A stretch of DNA of 48,899 nucleotides from Mycobacterium sp. ACS4331 (GTDB taxonomy: Bacteria; Actinomycetota; Actinomycetes; Mycobacteriales; Mycobacteriaceae), in NCBI RefSeq assembly GCF_001667265.1, contig NZ_LZHW01000068.1, forward strand, positions 1 to 48,899, read 5' to 3'. Made by a program: the position numbers and the translations under genes. The notes under the pieces were generated by a model. The model did no database searches. It was not told the origin of the DNA and was given only the letters and a program-made list of their open reading frames with translations. Below, piece after piece: positions 32,090-40,955 of the stretch. The number at the start of each line of letters is the position of its first letter. Position 1 is the stretch's first letter.

Positions 32090-32896
32090 ATGGAGTATCA
32101 GAGTGTTCCCGGACTGACGGCCCGACAGATGGGGCCGGTCCTGCACCTGACGCTCGATCGGGCCGAGCGGCGCAACGCCGTCGACGACGGCATGGTCGAC
32201 GCCATGATCGGCCATCTCGCCCAGGCCGGCACCGACGAGTCCGTGCGCGTGATCCGAATCGCTGCGGCCGGCCCGGACTTCTGCGCAGGGTCGGACCTGA
32301 TCGCCAGGAACGCCCGCAGCGACCGTCGGCCACGCGTCGGCAGCACGCAGCGCCGCCTGCCGCACAAAGCCAACCGGCTGGTGACGCTCATGCTCGAGAC
32401 CCAGGTGCCGATCGTGACGGTGGTGCGCGGTTGGGCCACCGGGCTCGGCTTCCACATGGCGCTGGCATCCGACTTCTGCCTGGTGGCCTCGGATGCACGG
32501 CTGTGGGAGCCGTTCATGGCGAGAGGGTTCACGCCCGACAGCGGTGCCGCGTGGCTGCTCCCCCGTCTCGTCGGTTTCGTGCGCACCCGCCGACTGCTGC
32601 TGCTGGGACAGGAACTCTCGGGTGCGACGGCCGCTGAGTGGGGCATCGTCCACGAAGCGCACGACGACGACCGCCTCGACGAAGCCGCGGACGCGCTGGT
32701 CACACACCTCAGCAGTGCACCGACCGTCGCCCTGGGTCTGACAAAGTGGCTGCTTCACAGTGGCCATGGTCTCGACCTCGACCGGCATCTGCAGAACGAA
32801 GCCCTCGCACTGGAATTGTCCAGCCGCAGTGACGACTTCAAGGAGGGCCTGGCCGCCTTCCGGGACAAGCGTGAGCCGCACTTCGAGGGTCGATGA
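32090..32896 (+). CDS. Enoyl-CoA hydratase/isomerase family protein
   Basis: A 268-residue crotonase: LDRAERRNAVDDGMVDAM, AAAGPDFCAGSDLIAR (oxyanion hole 1), VVRGWATGLGFHMALASDF (oxyanion hole 2), WEPFMARGFTPDSGAAWLLP with Asp at the PaaG-type catalytic position. It shares several blocks, such as PTVALGLTKxLL, with the product of 29930, so they look like paralogues on either side of the same divergent promoter. ATG 32090, 6 bp after the MaoC gene. Its end overlaps the dehydrogenase start by 4 bp (ATGA). Confidence 0.88.
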   Translation: MEYQSVPGLTARQMGPVLHLTLDRAERRNAVDDGMVDAMIGHLAQAGTDESVRVIRIAAAGPDFCAGSDLIARNARSDRRPRVGSTQRRLPHKANRLVTLMLETQVPIVTVVRGWATGLGFHMALASDFCLVASDARLWEPFMARGFTPDSGAAWLLPRLVGFVRTRRLLLLGQELSGATAAEWGIVHEAHDDDRLDEAADALVTHLSSAPTVALGLTKWLLHSGHGLDLDRHLQNEALALELSSRSDDFKEGLAAFRDKREPHFEGR

Positions 32897-34155
32897 CGGT
32901 GCTCAGGATCGACGGCTCCTCGACACCGGACGACGCGGTGGCCGAAGTCGAGCGCTGGGTTCGTGACGTGGTGCCGCACACGTGGCGCACTGCCGCCGCA
33001 GAGGGGCCGCAGGCCCTTCGCGCCGTCCGCAGCCCCGACGACTACCGGGCCTGGTATCCGGAGTTCGCCGCGTCGGGTCTGGTCGTGCCGACGTGGTTGC
33101 CCGAGCACGGCGGGATGGGCGTCGGAAACGATGTCGCGCGCGCGATTGAACGCGTCCTGGCGCCGCTGCGACTCACGCGGCTGAATCCCCTGGGCCTCAA
33201 CAACGCCGCCGCCGCGCTCTTCAGTCATGGCACTGAGGAGCAGCGCCGGCGGTTCCTGCCACCGATCGTGCGGAATGAGGAGAAGTGGTGCCAGTTGTTC
33301 AGCGAACCCGGTGCGGGTTCGGACCTCGCGTCGCTGGCCACCAGGGCCGTGCGCGACGGTGCTGAAGACGGGGATGGCGACTGGGTGGTCACCGGCCAGA
33401 AAGTCTGGACCACGTGGGCCGACGAGGCGGACTTCGCGATACTGCTGGCCCGCACTGACCCGAATGTGCCCAAGCACCGCGGCATCACCTACTTCCTGCT
33501 CGATATGCACCAGCCGGGGGTGGACGTGCGGCCACTGCGACAGATCACCGGCGAAGCCGAATTCAACGAGGTGTTCCTCGACGGTGCGCGCATTCCGGAC
33601 GCACACCGCGTCGGCGACCTCAACGACGGCTGGCGCGTCAGTGCGTCGACGCTGTCGTCCGAACGGCAGATGGTCTCAGGATCCGGGTCCGGCGGCATGG
33701 GCAGGCTCGGTGGGGCCGGTGCGGACAGGCTGATCACCTTGGCGCAGGAGACCGGCCGATGGGACGACCCCGTCGTGCGCTCCAGGGTGATGCGGTTGTG
33801 GGCGCAGGAACGGATTCGAGGGTGGACCAACGCGCGTGTCCGCGCGGCACTGTCGGCCGGGCAGTCGCCGGGGCCGGGCGCCTCGATCGGGAAGGTGCAT
33901 CAGGCGACGCTGAACCAACGGATTCAGGAGTTGATGGTCGATCTGTGCGGCACCGCGGCCACCGCATGGCCGATGACTGACGACGCGGACGACCTGCCCC
34001 GCGAGGTGCAGGGGTGGTTGCGAAGCCTGGCCAACAGCACCGAGGGCGGGACCACCGACATCAACAAGAACATCCTGGGTGAGCGGGTGCTGGGGCTCCC
34101 CAGGGAGCCCGACCCGTGGAAGGGCAAGCCCTGGAAGGACATTCCGCGCTCATGA
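32893..34155 (+). CDS. Acyl-CoA dehydrogenase, full-length
   Basis: A 420-residue FAD enzyme. CQLFSEPGAGSDLASLATRA and VVTGQKVWTTWADEADFAIL are the central flavin/substrate signatures; FNEVFLDGARIPDAHRVGDL follows; the C-terminus GGTTDINKNILGERVLGLP corresponds to the GGTSEIQRNIIGERVLGLP of steroid-type FadE enzymes, with Asp in place of the second-position Glu. It would dehydrogenate an acyl-CoA in the same pathway as its operon mates (MaoC, three crotonases, a ligase). ATG 32893 overlaps the preceding stop. Confidence 0.9.
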   Translation: MTVLRIDGSSTPDDAVAEVERWVRDVVPHTWRTAAAEGPQALRAVRSPDDYRAWYPEFAASGLVVPTWLPEHGGMGVGNDVARAIERVLAPLRLTRLNPLGLNNAAAALFSHGTEEQRRRFLPPIVRNEEKWCQLFSEPGAGSDLASLATRAVRDGAEDGDGDWVVTGQKVWTTWADEADFAILLARTDPNVPKHRGITYFLLDMHQPGVDVRPLRQITGEAEFNEVFLDGARIPDAHRVGDLNDGWRVSASTLSSERQMVSGSGSGGMGRLGGAGADRLITLAQETGRWDDPVVRSRVMRLWAQERIRGWTNARVRAALSAGQSPGPGASIGKVHQATLNQRIQELMVDLCGTAATAWPMTDDADDLPREVQGWLRSLANSTEGGTTDINKNILGERVLGLPREPDPWKGKPWKDIPRS

Positions 34156-34970
34156 CGACGTATCAACGCCTGGTTGTGTCGAAGTCCGAAGGCGTCGGCT
34201 GGCTGACCCTGAACCGCCCCGAGGCCGGCAACGCGTTCGACTCGCAGATGCTCGACGAACTGGAGACGGCCTGGGCGGAACTGGACGCCGACCCCGACGT
34301 CCGCGTGATCGTCAACACCGCGAACGGCAGGGCCTTCTGCACCGGGATGGATGTGGTTCAGGTGGCCCGTGACAAAGACGCCATGCGCAGGCACTCGCGG
34401 CGCACCCGCGATGCCGAACTGAAGATCTCCTCGTGGCACTGCGAGGTGTGGAAACCCGTGATCGCCGCTGTCAACGGCGTGTGTGCCGGGGGTGGCCTGC
34501 ACCTGGTGGCCGACGCCGACATCGTCATCGCCGCGGAATCCGCCTCCTTCGTCGACCCGCACGTCTCGGTGGGTCAGGCGGTCGCCTATGAGGCCATCAC
34601 CCTGTTGCGCAAGTCACCCATGGAGGCGATCACACGCATGGCGCTGTGCGGCAGAGGAGAACGGATCTCTGCGCAACGTGCCCGCCAACTCGGGATCGTC
34701 TCGGAGGTGGTCGCCGACGACGCCCTGCGCTTGACAGCCGGGCGGCTCGCCGCGGCCGCCGCCTCGAATTCTCCTGCCGCCCTGCGTGCCACGAAGCAGG
34801 CGCTCTGGGGCTCGCTTGAGGTCGGACTGACCGCGGCCAGGGCGCAGGCCGCACGCGTGGTGGCGGCGCACTGCGATCACCCAGACCGGACCGAGGGCAT
34901 CCGAGCGCTGTCACAGGGACGTCCGCCCCGCTGGCAACCACTCACGCCGCACACCGTGGAGGCATCATGA
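34152..34970 (+). CDS. Enoyl-CoA hydratase/isomerase family protein (tandem copy A)
   Basis: A 272-residue crotonase: LNRPEAGNAFDSQMLDELE, NGRAFCTGMDVVQVAR (oxyanion hole 1), AVNGVCAGGGLHLVADADIV (oxyanion hole 2), VDPHVSVGQAVAYEAITLLR. The catalytic-loop Glu positions are not conserved as in classical hydratases (DPHVS replaces PE), as in the gene at 21852. It is highly similar to the next gene. ATG 34152 overlaps the upstream TGA by 4 bp (ATGA). Confidence 0.9.
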   Translation: MTTYQRLVVSKSEGVGWLTLNRPEAGNAFDSQMLDELETAWAELDADPDVRVIVNTANGRAFCTGMDVVQVARDKDAMRRHSRRTRDAELKISSWHCEVWKPVIAAVNGVCAGGGLHLVADADIVIAAESASFVDPHVSVGQAVAYEAITLLRKSPMEAITRMALCGRGERISAQRARQLGIVSEVVADDALRLTAGRLAAAAASNSPAALRATKQALWGSLEVGLTAARAQAARVVAAHCDHPDRTEGIRALSQGRPPRWQPLTPHTVEAS

Positions 34971-35785
34971 CCACCGGCCAGCAGACCCCCTATCGCAGAC
35001 TCGTGGTCGAGCGGCGCGGACCGGTGGGGTGGATCATCAACGACCGCCCCGACCGTCTGAACGCCTACGACAGCGTGATGCGCGACGAGTTCCCCAGGGC
35101 GTGGGCCGAACTCGACGAGGATCCGGAGGTGCGCGTCATCGTGCACACCGGCAACGGCCGGGCGTTTCAGGTGGGCGCCGACGTCGACGACCTCGACGGC
35201 GAGGGCGTCCTCCAGTTTCAGCAGGCCCTGGACACGTTGGACCTCAAGCTGACCGGATGGCACTGCAACGTCGGAAAACCCATCATCACGGCCGTCAACG
35301 GGGTCTGCGCCGGCGGGGGTCTGCACTGGGTCGCCGACGCCGACATCGTCATCGCCGCATCGGATGCCACCTTCGTGGACCCGCACGTGTCCATCGGTCA
35401 CGTGAGCGCACTCGAAACCATCGCGCTGATGCGCAAGATGCCCGCCGAAGCCGTGCTGCGCATGGCGCTGGTGGGAAGTCACGAGCGACTCAGCGCGCAA
35501 CGTGCCTACGAACTTGGCATGATCAGCCAGATCGTCGATCCGCCGGAGAGACTGCGCGAAACGGCCCAGGAACTGGCCGAGCGGATCGCGAGGAACTCGC
35601 CGGCCGCGATGCGCGCCACGAAGCGGGCCCTGTGGGGGGCGCTGGAGCACGGTCTGACGGACGCCTGCCGAATCGGTGCCACACACCTCACATCAATGTG
35701 GGGCCACCCGGACCAGGACGAGGGGCCCGCGGCGTTCGCCGACAAACGTACGCCCGAATGGCTTCCGCTGGAGCGTGATTCGTGA
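34967..35785 (+). CDS. Enoyl-CoA hydratase/isomerase family protein (tandem copy B)
   Basis: A 272-residue crotonase of the same length as copy A, with nearly the same motif blocks: NGRAFQVGADVDDL, AVNGVCAGGGLHWVADADIV, VDPHVSIGHVSALETIALMR, and the same NSPAAMRATKRALWG C-terminal segment. This is a tandem duplication followed by divergence; the two could act as a hetero-oligomer or on successive substrates. ATG 34967 overlaps the stop of copy A by 4 bp, and its own stop overlaps the GTG of the ligase gene. Confidence 0.9.
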   Translation: MTTGQQTPYRRLVVERRGPVGWIINDRPDRLNAYDSVMRDEFPRAWAELDEDPEVRVIVHTGNGRAFQVGADVDDLDGEGVLQFQQALDTLDLKLTGWHCNVGKPIITAVNGVCAGGGLHWVADADIVIAASDATFVDPHVSIGHVSALETIALMRKMPAEAVLRMALVGSHERLSAQRAYELGMISQIVDPPERLRETAQELAERIARNSPAAMRATKRALWGALEHGLTDACRIGATHLTSMWGHPDQDEGPAAFADKRTPEWLPLERDS

Positions 35786-37260
35786 ACCTGGCGATGCTGC
35801 TCGACGATCTGCCGGAGACGGCCGTGTACTCGCCGGCCGGTGACGTCTCGCGAGACGCACTTCGCGCCAGCGCTGACCGTCTGGCCCAGACACTGGCCGA
35901 CGTCGGACTGCCCCGGGGCGGGGTGGTTGCCGCGATGCTGCCCAACACCGCCACCACCGTGGCCGCGCTGTTCGGCACATGGCGGGCCCACGGGGTCTAC
36001 ACACCGCTCAACCCGCGCGCAGCCGACGCCGAACTGGACTCGCAGCTTGCGGTGCTTCGACCCGTCGCGGTGGTCACGACCCCCGAATTCGCCACGAGGT
36101 TCACCGGGTGCGGGCTGCCGGTCGTAACGGCCAGCGCGCTGGAGTGGTCGGTGCACACGGCCGCGGATCCATCCACCGAAGCGGCCGGCTACGACGACGA
36201 AGACGTCGCACTCCTGCAGTTCACCTCGGGCACCACCGGACCGCCGAAGCCGGTTCCCCTGCTGCACAGCACGGTGATCGACCTCATCGACCGACTGCTG
36301 GCACGCCTGCGCGGAGCCAAACCCGAAGCCGCGCAACCCCGCCGAGTACCGATGCCCAACCTGGTCCCGTTGTCGCTGTCGCTGTGGGCGGGCATCTATC
36401 AGGTGCTGTTCGCCTTCCGGGCAGGTTCCGGCGTGGTCCTCATCGACCGCTTCTCGCCGGCCGAGTTCGCCGCTGCGGTCAAGCGGCATCAGCTGCGGTC
36501 CACGGTGCTGCCGCCGGCGGCGCTCACGATGGTGCTGCACGACGACAGTGTGACCGACCTGACGCCACTTCGGATCGTGCGATCCATCACCGCTCCCCTG
36601 TCACCCAGTCAGGCGGCCCGGTTCCGGGACAAGTTCGGCGTCCTGGTGCTGAACTCCTACGGGCAGACCGAACTCGGCGGCGAGGTCGTCGGCTGGTCGG
36701 CCTCCGACGCCAGGACGTACGGCGAGTCGAAGCTGGGATCCGTGGGGCGCCCACTGCCCGGCATCGACGTTGCCGTCGTCGCCGACGAGGTGATGGTCAG
36801 GACGCCGACCACCGCGGCGCGCAGGATCGATCCCAGTTTCCTCGACAGGTTGACCGATGACGGCTGGTTTCACACCGGTGACCTCGGCAGCCTCGATGAG
36901 GACGGATTCCTGTGGCTGGACGGTCGGGTGTCCGACATGATCAACCGGGGTGGCCTCAAGGTGTTTCCCGGCAGCGTAGAGGACGTTCTGGTGGCGGCCG
37001 ACGGGGTCCGCGAGGCAGCGGTCGTCGGTATGCCCGACGACCGTGTCGGTGAGGTGCCGTGGGCGTTCGTGGCTCGAACCGACGATGCGCTGACCGAAGA
37101 CCAGCTGATCGCGTGGTGCCGCGAACGCCTGACGCCCTACCGGGTTCCGGTTCGTGTCGTGTTCGTCGACGCACTGCCCCGCAACGCCGTCGGCAAGGTG
37201 GTCAAGCGGGATCTGACTCTGCACATGGCCGGCCGAAGCGAGCACGAAGTTCGGTCTTGA
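35782..37260 (+). CDS. Acyl-CoA ligase (ANL superfamily, FadD type)
   Basis: A 492-residue AMP-forming ligase; shorter N-terminal domain than most. Motifs: LLQFTSGTTGPPKPVPLLHS (phosphate loop, near 150), NSYGQTELGGEVVGW (A5), FHTGDLGSLDEDGFLWLDGR (A7) with RVSDMINRGGLKVFPGSVED (A8) and NAVGKVVKRDL (catalytic Lys). It makes the CoA ester needed by the operon. GTG 35782 overlaps the preceding TGA (GTGA). The last 59 bp overlap, head-on, the end of the ligase gene on the other strand. Confidence 0.9.
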   Translation: MNLAMLLDDLPETAVYSPAGDVSRDALRASADRLAQTLADVGLPRGGVVAAMLPNTATTVAALFGTWRAHGVYTPLNPRAADAELDSQLAVLRPVAVVTTPEFATRFTGCGLPVVTASALEWSVHTAADPSTEAAGYDDEDVALLQFTSGTTGPPKPVPLLHSTVIDLIDRLLARLRGAKPEAAQPRRVPMPNLVPLSLSLWAGIYQVLFAFRAGSGVVLIDRFSPAEFAAAVKRHQLRSTVLPPAALTMVLHDDSVTDLTPLRIVRSITAPLSPSQAARFRDKFGVLVLNSYGQTELGGEVVGWSASDARTYGESKLGSVGRPLPGIDVAVVADEVMVRTPTTAARRIDPSFLDRLTDDGWFHTGDLGSLDEDGFLWLDGRVSDMINRGGLKVFPGSVEDVLVAADGVREAAVVGMPDDRVGEVPWAFVARTDDALTEDQLIAWCRERLTPYRVPVRVVFVDALPRNAVGKVVKRDLTLHMAGRSEHEVRS

Positions 37261-38770
37261 GGACCTTGCCGGTCAGATTGCGCGGCAGTTCCTCGACGAA
37301 CTCCAGCCGCTCGGGCGACTTCTGCGCACTCAGGCCGCAGGCCCGACAGTGCGCGGCCAGGGCCTCCAGCGACACCGTCTCCCCTGGATGTGGGACCACA
37401 ACCGCGCACACCCGTTCTCCGGTCCGCGGGTCGGGAACGCCGATGACGGCGACGTCTGCCACCCCCGGATGCGAAGCGAGCACACCTTCGAGTTCGAGCG
37501 CCGAGATGTTCTCGGCATTGCGGATGATGGTGTCCTTGATCCGTCCCGTCACCACCACATTGCCATCGTCGTCGATGCGTCCGCGGTCCCCGGTGCGGAA
37601 CCACCCCTCGGCGTCGAAGGCCAAAGCGTTCGCCGCATCGTCGACGTAGCCGAGGAAACATTGTGGGCCTTTGAGCCTCAGCTCCCCCTCCTGCCCCTGC
37701 CGCACCGGATGCCCGTGGTCGTCGACCACGCGCACCGAGACGCCGGCGACAGGTCGGCCGACGGTGTGGTCGAGCACGTCCGGTGGGCCATCGGGGGCCG
37801 GCGATGTCGCCACGGGGAACTCCGTCAGACCCCAAGCGTTGGCGACACCTGCGACGGCCAGCGTCTGACGCACCTGCTGGCCCAGTTCAGCCGTAATGGG
37901 TGCGCCCCCGCCGACACAGCCCCGAAGGTCCGGAAACAGGCGTTGTCGGCCGTGGTTACGCTGCGCTGCCATGAATGCGACGAAGAACGGCGTCGCTGTG
38001 CCCAGAAGCGTCGGGCGATGGGCGGCCATCGCCTTCGGCGTGTGCTCGGGGTCGAAGGAGTCGAAGAGCACCAGCCGCATTCCGGTCAGCAGGCTCGCAG
38101 CCAACATCGCCGCGCCGCCGATGTGCGAGACCGGGAAGGCGATCGGGTTGACGTCGTCACTCGACGCCCCGACCATTCCCACCACGCCCGCGGATCCGGC
38201 GATCACCGAACGGTCGCTGTGCCGGATGCCCTTGGGGGCCGCGGTCGTGCCCGAGGAGTAGTAGATCCACCGTGCCGAGCCAGGGTCACGCTCGGGGGCC
38301 GGCAGGGACTCGGGGTCGCCGCTGGGCAGCCGGAGGCCGTCGGCGACGGGTGTCTCGTGATCGATGACCAGCACCGCCATCGGCCGTTCGGCCGCCAGAC
38401 CTTCGGCCAGCGCCAAGTGGTCGAAACCACGCCACCGGCCGGGGACCAGCAACACTTCGGTGCCCAGTTGTGCAGTGACATAACCGACTTCGCTGTGCCG
38501 CCAGATCGGAAGGATGGGGTTCTGGACCGCACCGAGCCGGGCCAGCGCCACCATGACCACCATGGTCTCCAGGGTTGTCGGCAACTGCCAGGACACCACG
38601 GTGCCCGCCCGAATTCCATATCGGGCCAGCCCCGCCGCGGTGCGCTGGGCCTTGTCGCGCAGTTGGACGTTCGTCAGGGTGCGACCGAAGTCGTCGAGGA
38701 GCACGGTGCGGTCCGGGTGGGCGTCCGCCGCGCGGGCCACGAGGTCCCAATAGGTGTCACCCTCGGTCAC
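37202..38770 (-). CDS. Acyl-CoA ligase (ANL superfamily, FadD type)
   Basis: A 522-residue AMP-forming ligase: WIYYSSGTTAAPKGIRHSD (phosphate loop), NAWGLTEFPVATSP (A5), WFRTGDRGRIDDDGNVVVTG (A7), RIKDTIIRNAENISALELEG (A8) and NLTGKVLKTELRARFG (catalytic Lys). GTG 38770 with GGAGG 6 nt upstream is preferred over 38794, which would start within the stop region of the dehydrogenase gene. It is the last gene of the minus-strand operon amidohydrolase - short dehydrogenase - long dehydrogenase - ligase. Confidence 0.9.
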   Translation of the reverse strand: MTEGDTYWDLVARAADAHPDRTVLLDDFGRTLTNVQLRDKAQRTAAGLARYGIRAGTVVSWQLPTTLETMVVMVALARLGAVQNPILPIWRHSEVGYVTAQLGTEVLLVPGRWRGFDHLALAEGLAAERPMAVLVIDHETPVADGLRLPSGDPESLPAPERDPGSARWIYYSSGTTAAPKGIRHSDRSVIAGSAGVVGMVGASSDDVNPIAFPVSHIGGAAMLAASLLTGMRLVLFDSFDPEHTPKAMAAHRPTLLGTATPFFVAFMAAQRNHGRQRLFPDLRGCVGGGAPITAELGQQVRQTLAVAGVANAWGLTEFPVATSPAPDGPPDVLDHTVGRPVAGVSVRVVDDHGHPVRQGQEGELRLKGPQCFLGYVDDAANALAFDAEGWFRTGDRGRIDDDGNVVVTGRIKDTIIRNAENISALELEGVLASHPGVADVAVIGVPDPRTGERVCAVVVPHPGETVSLEALAAHCRACGLSAQKSPERLEFVEELPRNLTGKVLKTELRARFGRPCAESDPA

Positions 38771-38790
38771 CGCGTGCCTCCACTCGCCCC

Positions 38791-39990
38791 TCACTGACTC
38801 GGCAGCAGCAGGCGTCGTTTGGCCAGAATGTTGCGCATCATCTCAGAGCTTCCCCCGGACACCGTGTAAGCACGTGACCAGAGCCAACATTCGCGCAGAC
38901 GCTGCTTGGCCCTCCTGGCCTCCGTATCGGCCGGATCGAGAACCACCGTAGCCGCCAGTTCGGCGCCGTAGGCGGAAACACGGTGATACGTCTCGGCGAA
39001 GCTGAGTTTGGCGATCGAACCGTCGCCCGGTTGTTCAGTCCCAGAGACCATCCGTTCGACGTGGTCGTCGATGAACGCCTTGGCCACCTCGACCTCGACC
39101 GCCAACTCGGCCACCGTGAGGCGGATGTCGTCTTTCCGCAGCGCGCACGCGCCGTCCACTCGGCCTTGGCGGGCAACGGTCACGAGATCATCGATGAGCA
39201 GCTCCAACAGCACGACGTTGCCGCCGATACCGAAGCGTTCGAAGTCCAGACCGGCCATGATGACGGCCCAACCCTGGCCCGCGCTCCCGACCAGGTCGTC
39301 GTCGGTCAACTCGACGCCGGTCAGGAACACCTCGTTGACCTCGACGGCGTCACCGATGGTGCGGATCGGCCGTATCTCGACACCCGGGGCCGTCAGAGGC
39401 ACCGTGAACACCGAGAGTCCGTGGTGGCGTGCCGACCCCGGGTCGGTGCGGATCAGCGCCAGGCCCATGTCCGCCCAATGCGCGTCGGTGATCCAGGTCT
39501 TCTGCCCGTCGACGACCCACGTCCCCCGGGGGGTTCTGACCGCGCGGGTGCGCACGGCCGCGATATCGCTTCCGGCGTCGGGCTCACTGAGCAGTTGGCA
39601 CCAGATGTGCTCACTGCGCCGGATCGGCGGCAGCAGGGTGCGCTTCTGTGCGTCGGACCCGAAATGCAACAGCACATGGGCGGCCAGGTTGACCTGATCG
39701 ATGGGGCGCGGGGCCCGTGCTCGCAGGATCTCTTCGCTCACTATGCGGTCGTGCAGGGGGTGATGGTCGGCGCGGCCCCCGTACTCGGGCGGCCAGTCGG
39801 CCCCGACGAACCCGGCGCCGAAGAGGCCTGCGAACCATTGCCGCAGCATCGTCTCCTGTTCGGGAGTCTCCGGTGCGCGTCGCCCCTCCCGCGCCTCGAT
39901 GGGCGGAGCGTGTGCAGCGATGAAATCGCGTACATCGCTGCGGAATTCCGTGAGCTGTGCTGCGCTGGGGCGCTCGGTCATCGGGCTCAC
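38791..39990 (-). CDS. Acyl-CoA dehydrogenase, long chain of a probable heteromeric pair
   Basis: A 399-residue dehydrogenase: WPPEYGGRADHHPLHDRIVS, CQLLSEPDAGSDIAAVRTRA, VVDGQKTWITDAHWADMGLA, VNEVFLTGVELTDDDLVGS, and C-terminal SGGSSEMMRNILAKRRLLLP, the GGTSE-type terminus of the large subunit in FadE26/FadE27-like enzymes. Start GTG 39990 overlaps the stop of the short dehydrogenase gene (GTGA); ATG 39981 is an alternative. Adjacent genes for one long and one short chain are the hallmark of alpha2beta2 acyl-CoA dehydrogenases that act on steroid-like or other bulky acyl-CoAs. Confidence 0.9.
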   Translation of the reverse strand: MSPMTERPSAAQLTEFRSDVRDFIAAHAPPIEAREGRRAPETPEQETMLRQWFAGLFGAGFVGADWPPEYGGRADHHPLHDRIVSEEILRARAPRPIDQVNLAAHVLLHFGSDAQKRTLLPPIRRSEHIWCQLLSEPDAGSDIAAVRTRAVRTPRGTWVVDGQKTWITDAHWADMGLALIRTDPGSARHHGLSVFTVPLTAPGVEIRPIRTIGDAVEVNEVFLTGVELTDDDLVGSAGQGWAVIMAGLDFERFGIGGNVVLLELLIDDLVTVARQGRVDGACALRKDDIRLTVAELAVEVEVAKAFIDDHVERMVSGTEQPGDGSIAKLSFAETYHRVSAYGAELAATVVLDPADTEARRAKQRLRECWLWSRAYTVSGGSSEMMRNILAKRRLLLPSQ

Positions 39991-40949
39991 CATCCCCACA
40001 TCCCCGCGAGCTGACCGCGGCTGTCCCGTACTGACTTCAGCAGATGGCCGTTGGTGAACACCCGGCGCAGCTCGTGATGCAGCGGGTACTCCCAGGTGAA
40101 GCCGATCCCCCCGGACAGCTGCATGCACTCATCGACCGCCGCCGTGGCGTGCGCCGTGACGAACGCGTGCGCCACCGCCGACAGCGTCACCGCCTGCGGA
40201 TCGCCGCCGGCCAGCGCACGGGCCGCCTTCATCACAATGGCGCGCGCTTTGACCTCGAACATCAGGAGGTCCACGAGGCGGTGCTGGACTGCCTGGAAGC
40301 TGGCGATGGGCGCACCGAACGCCCGACGATCTCGGAGGTGGCTGGTCAGCCGGGACAGCGTCGCGGCCGCGGCCCCCACCGAGTCCGCTGCCAGCAGCAC
40401 CCCTGCGGCGGCCAGCAGTTCTTGGGCCCGCGCGGGAGGGCCGATCCGTACGGGCGCCGAGTCGCCCAGCGACACCCGCCACACGGGACGTTGCACGTCG
40501 AGCACGTCCTCGTCGTGGCAGCGGATGGCCGTCGAGAGATCGACGACGCCGACGCCGTCGGCGCCGACGGTGACGAGGATGTCGACCTGGTCCGCCCCGG
40601 CGATGCGAACTGTGTCCCCGGCGACGGCGACCGCTGCGCGTGCGGTGCCGTCGAGCACGCGAGGCAGCCACTGTGTCCGGTACTCGACCGGAGCCGTCGA
40701 CAGGGCCGCGGCGGCGACGGTGCCGCCCAGCCACGCCGACAGGTCGCCCGCGCGCCCCAGCTCTTCGGCGATCACGGCCGCCTCGACGGGCATCCATCCC
40801 GTGCCGCCGAACTCCTCGCCGACCAGAAGTCCGAGCCAGTCCAGGGCCGCGAGGTCGGCCAGTGAGTCCTGTTGACCACGCCGCGTGAGGAAGTCGCGGG
40901 CCGACTCACGGACGAGGACCAGGTCGACGTCGAGGAGGGGGGCGTCCAC
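39987..40949 (-). CDS. Acyl-CoA dehydrogenase, short chain of a probable heteromeric pair
   Basis: A 320-residue acyl-CoA dehydrogenase-like protein, about 70 residues shorter than canonical. GEEFGGTGWMPVEAAVIAEE, RRAFGAPIASFQAVQHRLVD and QLSGGIGFTWEYPLHHELRR are clear, but the catalytic C-terminal motif is absent (NGHLLKSVRDSRGQLAGM). It fits the non-catalytic or half-site subunit of a heteromeric dehydrogenase with the overlapping downstream gene. GTG 40949; 6 bp after the amidohydrolase gene. Confidence 0.88.
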   Translation of the reverse strand: MDAPLLDVDLVLVRESARDFLTRRGQQDSLADLAALDWLGLLVGEEFGGTGWMPVEAAVIAEELGRAGDLSAWLGGTVAAAALSTAPVEYRTQWLPRVLDGTARAAVAVAGDTVRIAGADQVDILVTVGADGVGVVDLSTAIRCHDEDVLDVQRPVWRVSLGDSAPVRIGPPARAQELLAAAGVLLAADSVGAAAATLSRLTSHLRDRRAFGAPIASFQAVQHRLVDLLMFEVKARAIVMKAARALAGGDPQAVTLSAVAHAFVTAHATAAVDECMQLSGGIGFTWEYPLHHELRRVFTNGHLLKSVRDSRGQLAGMWGW

Positions 40950-40955
40950 CGACCG

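Noticed and set aside
37349..38797. 482-residue plus-strand frame opposite a ligase gene
   Set aside because: The opposite strand holds all ANL ligase motifs; the frame is a GC-codon shadow.
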